DNA of 64,000 bases, taken from assembly GCA_963764505.1 (NCBI GenBank), contig CAVXSP010000004.1:62001-126000 (forward strand), read 5' to 3'. Positions 8,041-16,476 of the stretch are shown in pieces. Every line of letters begins with the position of its first letter. The stretch's first letter is position 1. The notes under the pieces were generated by a model. The model worked only from the letters and a program-made list of their open reading frames with translations. It ran no database searches and had not been told where the DNA came from. The stretch comes from CAVXSP01 sp963764505. Lineage in GTDB: Bacteria; Acidobacteriota; Vicinamibacteria; Vicinamibacterales; SCN-69-37. The translations under genes were made by a program, and so were the position numbers.

Positions 8041-9924
8041 TCAGTCCACGGCTCTCAGGATCATGGCGGACGGACGTGCGAAGCGCACCGTCAGGGCAGG
8101 CTCGACGGCCAGCACGGGAGGCGCGGGGTCGTCGCTGAACGCCGGGTCCTCGCTGGTCAGCGCGATCGCCCAGTCGGCCGGGACGCGGCCGGGCGTCCGT
8201 CCCGGCACGTTCGAGAGGTCGACCGCGCCGGCCCCCTTCAAGCGCGCGACGATCAGGAACGTCGTCGGCGGAAGGCGCCGGCGGATCGCGATGGTCCCCT
8301 CGTCGAGCGCGGACACGCTCAGCTCGGCGGCGTCCCGAAGGGCCGGCTCGCGGCTCCGCAGCGCGAGGACGGCCCCGTACAGCCGGAGCATCGACGCATG
8401 CGGCTCGGCCTCGCGCTCCTCCCAGTTGAGCCGGCTGGCGAGGAATGTCGCCGGCGACTGGGGATCCGGAATCTGCTCGCGCGCCGCCGGATCCGAGAAC
8501 GCCGTGAAGTGGCGGAACTCCTCGCGCCGGCCGGCGGTGACGAGCCGGCCGAGGTCGGCGTCGTGGTCCGTGAAGTACAGGAAGGGCGTGCTGGCCGCCC
8601 ATTCCTGCCCCATGAACAGGAGCGGCGTTTCCGGCGCCGCCAGCAGCACGACCGACGCCGCGCGGTACGCGGAGGGATCGATCTCGTGGTTCAGCCGGGT
8701 CCCGAGCGCCCGGTTGCCGATCTGATCGTGATTCTGAAGACAGATGACGAACCGCTGGAGGGCCAGGCCGGCGGGATCCGTGCCGCGCGGGTGCCCGAGA
8801 TGCGTCGAGTGCTGTCCGGTGAAGAACCAGCCGCGCTGCAGCGTCTCCGCCAGATCCGCGGTCCGGCCCGTGTAGTCGCGAAAGTAGCCTTCGGCATCGC
8901 CCGCGAGCAGCCGGCGCACTTCATGATGGAAATCGTCGGCCCAGACGGCGTCCAGGCCCCAGCCGCCGTCGCGTTCCGGCCGCAGCATCCGGTCGATGTT
9001 CCGGTGATCCTCGGCGATGACGAGCACGCGCCGGCGGCCGACCGAATCGCGCACGCGCGCCGACAGCTCCGCCAGGAAGTGCCGGGGACTGTCGTCGGCG
9101 ATCGCGTGCGTCGCGTCGAGCCGCAGACCGTCGACGTGATACTCGTGCACCCAGTGGCAGGCGTTCTCGATGAAGAACGCCCGCACCATGGCGCTGTGCT
9201 CGCCGTCGAAGTTGAGCCCCGCGCCCCAGGGCGTCCGGTGCCGCTCGGTCAGGTAGTACGGGCTGAACGATGCGGCATAGGCGCCGTCCGGACCGAAGTG
9301 GTTGTAGACCACGTCGAGCACGACGGCGAGCCCGAGGCGATGCGCCGCGTCGACGAGCGCCCGCAGGTCGTCCGGCGCGCCGTAGCAGCGTGCCGGGGCG
9401 AAGAGCGCCGCGCCGTCGTATCCCCAGTTGCGCGATCCCGGGAAATCCGCCACCGGCATCAGCTCGATCCCCGTGACGCCGAGCGCGGCGAGCTCCGGCA
9501 GCCGGGCCGCCGCACCCGCGAAGGTCCCTTCCGGGCTGAACGTCCCGACGTGGAGCTCGTAGAGCACGAGATCGGACAGACCGAGCCCGGTCCACCCGGC
9601 GTCGGTCCAGCGAAACGTTCGAGGGTCGACGACCGCCGAGGGCCCATGGACGCCGTCAGGTTGCGAGCGCGACGCGGGGTCCGGGAGAGGGCGGCCCCCG
9701 TCGAGGCAGTACCAATAGCGGTCGCCGGCGGCGGCGTCGGGAACCACGCCCGAGAAGGTGCCGTCCGGACCGGGCTCGAGGGCGTGGCGGATCGAACGCT
9801 CACCGCGATCGATCACGACCTCCACGTGCCGCGTCCATGGCGCCCACACGCGGAACCGGACGCCATCCGGGACGGGCCACGCTCCCAGGGATGGCGTCCA
9901 TCCGCGTCGGAGCGCGTCGGTCAT
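8041..9924 (-). CDS. treZ: Malto-oligosyltrehalose trehalohydrolase (TreZ)
   Basis: GH13 hydrolase that releases trehalose from maltooligosyl-trehalose made by TreY. The 627-residue protein begins MTDALRRGWTPSLGAW and has an N-terminal CBM48-like beta domain (~10-105, VRFRVWAPWTRHVEVVID), then the TreZ barrel with YELHVGTFSPEGTF, GITGIELMPVADFPG-like text, RNWGYDGAALFAPA, DVVYNHFGPDGAY, nucleophile region HVDGLRLDATHAI, VLVIAEDHRN (acid/base) and CLQNHDQIGNRALG. The ATG overlaps the maltokinase stop (ATGA at 9921-9924), giving the order glgE-mak-treZ on one transcript. An upstream in-frame extension is open to 11340 but is the shadow of mak. Confidence 0.93.
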   Translation of the reverse strand: MTDALRRGWTPSLGAWPVPDGVRFRVWAPWTRHVEVVIDRGERSIRHALEPGPDGTFSGVVPDAAAGDRYWYCLDGGRPLPDPASRSQPDGVHGPSAVVDPRTFRWTDAGWTGLGLSDLVLYELHVGTFSPEGTFAGAAARLPELAALGVTGIELMPVADFPGSRNWGYDGAALFAPARCYGAPDDLRALVDAAHRLGLAVVLDVVYNHFGPDGAYAASFSPYYLTERHRTPWGAGLNFDGEHSAMVRAFFIENACHWVHEYHVDGLRLDATHAIADDSPRHFLAELSARVRDSVGRRRVLVIAEDHRNIDRMLRPERDGGWGLDAVWADDFHHEVRRLLAGDAEGYFRDYTGRTADLAETLQRGWFFTGQHSTHLGHPRGTDPAGLALQRFVICLQNHDQIGNRALGTRLNHEIDPSAYRAASVVLLAAPETPLLFMGQEWAASTPFLYFTDHDADLGRLVTAGRREEFRHFTAFSDPAAREQIPDPQSPATFLASRLNWEEREAEPHASMLRLYGAVLALRSREPALRDAAELSVSALDEGTIAIRRRLPPTTFLIVARLKGAGAVDLSNVPGRTPGRVPADWAIALTSEDPAFSDDPAPPVLAVEPALTVRFARPSAMILRAVD

Positions 9925-11453
9925 GTTTCCACTGGAGCGCCGAGCACCTGCAGGATGCCGAGCAGCGGGATATCGATCCACTGCGGCCGGCTCGCCAGCT
10001 CGTAGCCCAGCTCGTAGACGGCCTTTTCCAGCATGAACGCGTCGAGCAGCCGATCGAACTCGTGCCCGACGGCGGGCACGATTCCGGAGGCCTCCGTCAT
10101 GCGGCGGTACTCGTCGAGGAAGGCGTCCGAGACGGCCTCGTCCCAGGCGCGCGCCCGGGGCGCGAGTCGCGCGAGGCTGGCCTCGTCTTCTCCCGACGCC
10201 GCCAGCAGCGTGGCGTACGCGGCGTAGCTGAACGAGCGCAGCATGCCCGAGACGTCCTTCAGGGGGGACTGTTTCGCGCGCCGCTCGCGAAGCGACCGCG
10301 CGGGCTCGCCTTCGAAGTCGATGATCACGAAGTCGGCGTCCACGACCAGCACCTGCCCGAGATGGTAGTCGCCGTGGACGCGCGTCCGCATCGAGCGCGC
10401 CGAGCCGCTGGCGACGGCCAGGATGCGCGCCAGGAGCCGCTCGCGCGTGGCGAGCACCGCTCGTGCATGCGGCCGCGCGGCCTCTGGCAGCGAGTCCATC
10501 CGGTCGGACAGCGCCGCCAGCGTGCGTCTCGCGTCCCGCTGGGTGTGCTGGGCCAGCGTCACGGCATCGACGACCGTGAACCGCTCGGGCGAGAACGCGG
10601 CGTCCTCCGAGCCGACGGCCAGCGCCAGGTGGAGCTCGGCCGTCCGGCGTCCGAGCGTGGCGGCCAGCGGCACGAAGTCGGTGCCCAAGGCCTCCGCCGC
10701 GCCGGAGGTGACGAAGCGCCGGGAATCGGCGACGGCTCGTTCCCAGCCCGTGCCCTGGTTGGGCACGAAGCCCTGCAGCATGGCCAGCGAGGTCGCCTCC
10801 GGGCCCGCGTCCTTGTACTCCAGGGCGGCGACGAGGGGCGGCACGTGCGGAAACCGCCCGGCGAGGAACCGCGAGATCTCGAGCTCGGGATTCGGGCCCG
10901 GCTCGAGATGCCGGAGGAGCTTGAGGACGAACCGGTCGTCGAAGATGACGCAGCTGTTGCTCTGCTCGGCGGTGCTTCTGACGATCCGGCCGCTGCGCGG
11001 TGCGACCGCGTCCCGGACGTATGCCGCCGGGACGGTCGTGCCGTCGTGCATGGCGAGCGCACGCTCCTCGAGCATCGCACCCGCCAGCGCACGACACGCC
11101 CCGTCGTCGGCGAGCGCATCGACGAGGAAGCCGGCGCGGGCGCCTTCGATTCTGGCGAGCACGGTCGGTTCGCCGCTCGCCGGCTCGCTGACGAACGCCA
11201 GCGGCAGGAAGTAGCGATCCGTGCCGCCGTCGACGAAGGCGACCTCGACCATGGTCAGGACGGGCGTGTCCGGGTCCGGCGCGGTGGACCAGTCCGCCAG
11301 CCGGGTGGTGGCGATGCGCCGGGCCTTCCCGGCAAACCACCGCTGACGGCCGAGGAACGGTCCGAGCACCCGGTGCTCGAACGCCTGCCGCAGGCCGGCA
11401 TCCGCCAGCGGATGGCCGGGAGAGCTCGAGGCCAGCACTGGTACGTCGGCCAT
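9921..11453 (-). CDS. mak: Maltokinase (Mak/Pep2-like)
   Basis: ATP-dependent kinase that makes maltose-1-phosphate, the donor for GlgE. The 510-residue protein has the N-terminal maltokinase cap (FLGRQRWFAGKARRIATTRL, FLPLAFV), EQSNSCVIFDDRFVLKLLRHLEPG with the ATP-binding lysine, PELEISRFLAGRFPHVPPL, and the aminoglycoside-phosphotransferase-like catalytic loop THVHGDYHLGQV-type sequence (here RTRVHGDYHLGQVLVVDADF) followed by IIDFEGEPARSLRERRAKQSPLKD. It overlaps glgE by one base (TAATG) and treZ by four bases, so translation is probably coupled. Together with TreS at 4259 and GlgE it completes the TreS-Mak-GlgE route. Confidence 0.92.
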   Translation of the reverse strand: MADVPVLASSSPGHPLADAGLRQAFEHRVLGPFLGRQRWFAGKARRIATTRLADWSTAPDPDTPVLTMVEVAFVDGGTDRYFLPLAFVSEPASGEPTVLARIEGARAGFLVDALADDGACRALAGAMLEERALAMHDGTTVPAAYVRDAVAPRSGRIVRSTAEQSNSCVIFDDRFVLKLLRHLEPGPNPELEISRFLAGRFPHVPPLVAALEYKDAGPEATSLAMLQGFVPNQGTGWERAVADSRRFVTSGAAEALGTDFVPLAATLGRRTAELHLALAVGSEDAAFSPERFTVVDAVTLAQHTQRDARRTLAALSDRMDSLPEAARPHARAVLATRERLLARILAVASGSARSMRTRVHGDYHLGQVLVVDADFVIIDFEGEPARSLRERRAKQSPLKDVSGMLRSFSYAAYATLLAASGEDEASLARLAPRARAWDEAVSDAFLDEYRRMTEASGIVPAVGHEFDRLLDAFMLEKAVYELGYELASRPQWIDIPLLGILQVLGAPVET

Positions 11454-13420
11454 TACCGCACCTTCAGGATGTGGGCGGGCCGCATCGTCGGGTCGAGCCG
11501 GACGTAGTTCCGGGCGCCCTGCCAGCGGTAGCGCTCGCCGTCGAGCAGGTCCACGAGCTCGAACGGATCGTGAGCCGGCAGTCCGAGCTGGTCGAGCGGG
11601 ATCTGCACCCAGCCGTGCTGCAGATGCACGACGTCGAGGTTCACCACGACCAGGATCGCGTTCGAGCCGTCGGCCGACGTCTTGTGGAACGCCAGCAGAT
11701 GCGGGTTGTCGGTCGGGCAGAACGTCAGGGTCCGATCCCACTCGAGCGCCGGGTTCTCGTGCCGGATCCGGTTCACGATGGTGACCAGATCGCGGATGTG
11801 GCCGGGGCGATGCCACTCCCATTCGTGGAACTCGTACTTCTCCGAGTTCAAGTACTCTTCGGTACCCGGCACGGCCCGTCCTTCGCAGAGCTCGAACCCG
11901 CTGTAGATGCCGTAGCTCGCTCCCAGCGTGGCCGCCAGGATGAAGCGGATCTTGAAGGCCGGCGGACCGCCGGTCTGCAGATAGGCATGCAGGATGTCGG
12001 GCGTGTTGGCGAAGAGGTTCGGCCGGAAGAAGTCCACGACGTCGGTCTGGGTGAGGTCCGTGAAGTACTCGGTCAGCTCCGGCTTGCTGTTCCGCCACGT
12101 GAAGTAGGTGTACGACTGCGTGAACCCCAGCTTGGCCAGGTAGTACATGACCTTCGGACGTGTGAACGCCTCCGAGAGGAAGATCGCGTCCGGGTGGTCG
12201 CGCCTGATTTCCGCGATGAGCCATTCCCAGAAGCGGTACGGCTTCGTGTGAGGGTTGTCCACGCGGAAGATGAGCACGCCGTGGCCGATCCAGAACTCGA
12301 CGACCGACTTCAGCTCGTCCCAGAGCGCCCGCCAATCGTCGCACTCGAAATCGAACGGATAGATGTCCTGGTATTTCTTCGGCGGGTTCTCCGCGTACTT
12401 GATCGTGCCGTCGGGCCGATGGCGGAACCACTCCGGGTGCTCGCGGACGTACGGGTGGTCCGGCGAGCACTGGTACGCGATGTCGAGCGCGACTTCCAGA
12501 CCGAGCCGGCGCGCCTCGGCGACGAAGTGGTCGAAGTCGTCCAGGGTGCCGAGGCCCGGGTCGACGGCCTTGTGGCCGCCCGCTTGGGACCCGATGGCCC
12601 ACGGGCTGCCCGGGTCGCCCGGCTGGGCCGCGAGCGTATTGCCGCGGCCCTTCCGGTGGCTCGTGCCGATCGGATGGATCGGCGGAAGGTAGACGACGTC
12701 GAAGCCCATTTCGGCGACACGGAGCAGGTGGGCCTCGGCTTCGGCGAACGTGGCGCTCCGCGTCGGGTCCGGACCCCAGGACCGCGGGAACATCTCGTAC
12801 CACGCGCCGACGCGCGCACGATCGCGGTCGACCCACACATCCAGCAGGTGCTCGTACACCGTCGCCTGCCGACGATCGGGAAACCGGCCGACGACGCGCG
12901 CCAGCTCGTCGTCGAGGCCGATCCTGGCGCGCTCGAAGAGATCGCCCGGGCCGCTGAGGGCGCTGGCCTGCGCCGCGAGCCACCGCCCCGCCTCCGACGA
13001 TCGCTCGGCGCGGGCCCGCCGCACGGCCGCGCGGATCAGGCCGGCGCCCTCGAGCAGCTCGCTCGAGACGTCCTGTCTCGCCTCGACCTTCGCCGCCACT
13101 TCCTTGCGCCAGGTCGCGAAGGCGTCGATCCAGGCGAGCACGGTGTACTCGTGGGGGCAGCGGCGTTCGATTTCGAACACGCCGGCCCACTCGTCGTTGC
13201 CGAGCGACTGCATGGGCGTCTCACGCCAGGCTCCCGGCCGCTCGGCGCCGATCACGGGGCGCGAGCGCAGCACGACGGCGAGCACGTCGTGGCCGTCGGC
13301 GTGCGCCCAGGCCGTGACGCGGACGGACTCGCCCGTCGTCCGTTTGATCGCGAAGCGGCCGCCATCGACTTCGGGACGGACGCGCTCGATCACGACGCGG
13401 GCAGGGGCGCGGCGTGGCAT
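11453..13420 (-). CDS. glgE: Alpha-1,4-glucan:maltose-1-phosphate maltosyltransferase (GlgE)
   Basis: GH13 enzyme that extends alpha-1,4-glucans with maltosyl units from maltose-1-phosphate. The 655-residue protein carries an N-terminal N/S domain (VVIERVRPEVDGGRFAIKRT, VTAWAHADGHD, ERRCPHEYTVLAWIDAFATWR), then VGAWYEMFPRSWGPDP, DVVYLPPIHPIGTSHRKGRGN, EVALDIAYQCSPDHPYV, HPEWFRHRPDGTIKYAENPPKKYQDIYP, nucleophile region VLIFRVDNPHTKPYRFWEW, IFLSEAFTRPKVMYYLAK and YFTWRNSKPELTEY. All are signature GlgE text and the length is usual. It is transcribed divergently from treY across about 125 bases that must hold both promoters; I could not assign boxes there. Confidence 0.95.
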   Translation of the reverse strand: MPRRAPARVVIERVRPEVDGGRFAIKRTTGESVRVTAWAHADGHDVLAVVLRSRPVIGAERPGAWRETPMQSLGNDEWAGVFEIERRCPHEYTVLAWIDAFATWRKEVAAKVEARQDVSSELLEGAGLIRAAVRRARAERSSEAGRWLAAQASALSGPGDLFERARIGLDDELARVVGRFPDRRQATVYEHLLDVWVDRDRARVGAWYEMFPRSWGPDPTRSATFAEAEAHLLRVAEMGFDVVYLPPIHPIGTSHRKGRGNTLAAQPGDPGSPWAIGSQAGGHKAVDPGLGTLDDFDHFVAEARRLGLEVALDIAYQCSPDHPYVREHPEWFRHRPDGTIKYAENPPKKYQDIYPFDFECDDWRALWDELKSVVEFWIGHGVLIFRVDNPHTKPYRFWEWLIAEIRRDHPDAIFLSEAFTRPKVMYYLAKLGFTQSYTYFTWRNSKPELTEYFTDLTQTDVVDFFRPNLFANTPDILHAYLQTGGPPAFKIRFILAATLGASYGIYSGFELCEGRAVPGTEEYLNSEKYEFHEWEWHRPGHIRDLVTIVNRIRHENPALEWDRTLTFCPTDNPHLLAFHKTSADGSNAILVVVNLDVVHLQHGWVQIPLDQLGLPAHDPFELVDLLDGERYRWQGARNYVRLDPTMRPAHILKVR

Positions 13421-13546
13421 CGGTCCCTACAGTGTACCGGCGGCACGCCGGTCGATCAAAACCGAAAACAGGCGCGCGCTGGTCCAGCCGTCCGGGCGCG
13501 GTAGCCATCGGTGACGAAAGTCGGGAAAGATAGGAGCGGCGACATC

Positions 13547-16469
13547 ATGGCGGAAGCGCAGCACCCGATCAGCACGTACCGGCTCCAGTTCAGCGGCCAG
13601 TTCCGTTTCGCCGACGCCGCGGAGCTCCTGCCGTACCTCGAGCAGTTGGGCATCACGGACTGCTACAGCTCGCCGCACATCAAGGCGACGCCGGGGAGCA
13701 CCCACGGGTACGACATCTGCGACCACACGGCGCTCAATCCCGAGCTCGGAGACGAGGAGGAGTACGCGTCCTGGTGCGCCGCTCTTCGCAGCCGCGGCCT
13801 CGGTCATCTCGCCGACTTCGTGCCGAATCACATGTCCTGCGATCCGATGGCGAATCCCTGGTGGCGCGACGTGCTCGAGAACGGTCCCAGCTCGCCCTAC
13901 GCGCGCTACTTCGACATCGATTGGGCCCCCGTCAAGCCGGAGCTGAAGGGCAAGGTGCTGCTGCCCCTGCTCGGCGATCAGTACGGCCAGGTCCTCGAGC
14001 GAGGGGAACTGCAGCTCAGGTTCGACGAAGGCGCGCTGCACCTGGGGTACTTCGAACGCGATCTGCCGATCAACCCGCGGCAGACGCCGCGGGTGCTCGG
14101 CCTCGAGATCGATCGGCTGGAGCGGCAGATGGACGGCGAGCCGGCGCTGCGCGAGTACCCTCAGCATCCTGACGGCGCTCCAGAATCTGCCTCCCTACAC
14201 CGAGCAGGACTCCACCCGCGTCGTCGAGCGGCAGCGGGAGAAGGAGGTCGCCCGCGAGCGGCTGGTCCGGCTCGTGGACGGATCTCCGGCCATCGCCCGG
14301 CACGTCGAGAACGCCGTCCGGATCGCCAACGGCACGCCGGGCGAGCGCGCGAGCTTCGACCTGCTCCACGAGCTGCTCGAGCACCAGCCCTACCGGCTCG
14401 CCTACTGGCGCACGGCGTTCGACGAAATCAACTACCGCCGCTTCTTCGATGTGAACGAGCTCGTGGGACTCCGGATGGAGGAGCCGGACGTGTTCGAAGC
14501 CACCCACGCGCTGCTGAGGCGCCTCGTGGCCGCCGGCCAGGTCACGGGCGTTCGCATCGACCATCCGGACGGTCTGTTCGACCCGCTGGAGTACGTCCAA
14601 CGGCTGCAGGAGATGGTGACCGCGGCGCGTGGCGGAGAGGCGCGCGAGCCGTTCTACGTGGTGGCCGAGAAGATTCTGTCGGAGGGGGAATCGCTGCGGA
14701 CGGGCTGGCCGGTCGCCGGAACGACGGGCTACGAGTTCCTCAACCTGGTGGCCGGCGTGTTCATCGACGGCCGGAACGCCAGACGGTTGCACCGCGTCTA
14801 CTCGCGCCTCACCGGACGGCAGGAGACGTTCGACGAGGTGGTCTACGAGAGCAAGCTGGTCATCATGCTCACGGCGCTTTCGAGCGAGCTCAACGTGCTC
14901 GCGCATGCGCTGAACCGGATCTCCGAGCGCGACCGGCGGCTGCGCGATTTCACGCTGAACAACTGCCGCAAGCTCCTGCGGGAAGTCATCGCCTGCTTCC
15001 CGGTCTATCGCACGTACATCAGTGCCCGCGGCGTGGACGAGTTCGACCGGGAGGTCATCGGCAAGGCGATCCGACGGGCCCGGCGCCGCAATCCGCTGAT
15101 GGAAGCGTCCATTTTCGAGTTCCTCGAGGACGTCCTGCTCGGGCCAGCCGGCGGCGCTGCCGGCGCCGAGCCGCCGCGGACAGGCGACCGCCTGCAGTTC
15201 GCCATGAAGCTGCAGCAGTTCAGCGCGCCCGTGCAGGCCAAGGGGGTCGAGGACACGGCGTTCTACCGGTACCACGTGCTCGTGTCGGCCAACGACGTCG
15301 GCGGCCATCCGGGGCGCCTCGGTGTCACGGCGGCGGAGTTTCACGAGGCGAACGCCAGGCGTCTCGCCCACTGGCCGTTCGGCATGGTCACGACGGCGAC
15401 GCACGACACGAAGCGGGGCGAGGACACGCGCGCGCGGATCAGCGTGCTCTCGGAGATGCCCGAGACCTGGCGGCGGGCCGTGTCGGACTGGATGCGCCTC
15501 AACGGCCGGCATCGCGCGAAGGTCGGCGGGAACTGGGTGCCGGACCGCAACGACGAGTACCTCTTCTACCAGACGCTCGCCGGTGTCTGGCCGGCGGAAC
15601 CGGTCGGCGCGCCCGTCCCCGAGCGTGCGGCCGAGAACGTCATCGCCCGCGTGAGCGCGTACATGCAGAAGGCGGTGCGCGAGGCGAAGGTGCACACGAG
15701 CTGGATCGACGAGGACCAGGCGTACGGCCGGGCCGTCGCCCGCTTCGTCGAGCAGGCGCTCGGCGGCCCCCACAGCCCGCGGTTCCTGCGGACGTTCGTG
15801 CCGTTTCAGCGGCGTCTGGCGCAGGCCGGCATGGTGAACTCGCTCGCTCAGCTGGTCCTCAAGCTGGCGTCCCCGGGCGTCGCGGATATCTATCAGGGCA
15901 ACGAGCTGTGGGACTTCAGTCTCGTGGACCCGGACAATCGCCGTCCCGTGGACTTCACGACGCGGCGTCGCCTGCTCGAGCAGTTGCGCCCGCTCATCGA
16001 CGGCGTCGAACGCGGGGAGTGCCGCAGCGCCGACGTGAGCGGCCTGCTCGCGCGCTGGCAGGACGGCGCCATCAAGCAGCTGGTCACCGCGCTCGGCCTC
16101 CGGGCCCGGCGGCACCATGCGGAGGCCGTGCTCGGCGGCGCGTACGTGCCGCTGCGGCCGGACGGACCCGCGGCCGAGCACGTCCTGGCGTTCGCGCGCG
16201 TCCATGCCGCGGGCACGATGGTGGCGCTCGTGCCGCGACTGGTCACGCTGCTGACCTCCGAAGAGCGGCCGATTCCAGTCGGGGACGCCGTCTGGGGCTC
16301 GACGCGCGTTCTGCTGCCGGCGCCGGTCGGCTCCGGCCCCTATCGGCATCTCGTCACGGGCGAAGTGGTCGAGCCCGTCCCCGCGGAGGGGGGCGCCGCG
16401 CTGGTCGTCGCCGACGTGCTGCGGACCAGCCCCGTCGCGCTGCTCTGGGGAGGCTCGCCGGATCGGTAG
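13547..16469 (+). CDS. treY: Malto-oligosyltrehalose synthase (TreY), frameshifted
   Basis: GH13 intramolecular transglucosylase that turns the reducing end of maltodextrins into a trehalosyl unit. The first part (13547 to ~14158) begins MAEAQHPISTYRLQFSGQF and has LEQLGITDCYSSPHIKATPG, STHGYDICDHTALNPELG, HLADFVPNHMS, NPWWRDVLENGPSSPYARYF. The second part, in the next frame, continues LSILTALQNLPPYTEQD and has YRRFFDVNELVGLRMEEP, GVRIDHPDGLFDP, FYVVAEKILSEGESL, KGVEDTAFYRYHVLVSANDVGG and THDTKRGEDTRAR, ending GGSPDR. One extra C in the CCC at 14158-14160 breaks the frame; both halves are otherwise intact. AGGAG at 13532-13536 supports the ATG at 13547 over a GTG at 13511. It works with TreZ to make trehalose from glycogen. 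Confidence 0.9.
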
Positions 16470-16476
16470 CGGGCGC

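Noticed and set aside
9925..11340. N-terminal extension of TreZ
   Set aside because: It is the out-of-frame shadow of maltokinase; TreZ begins at the ATG in the ATGA overlap at 9922-9924.
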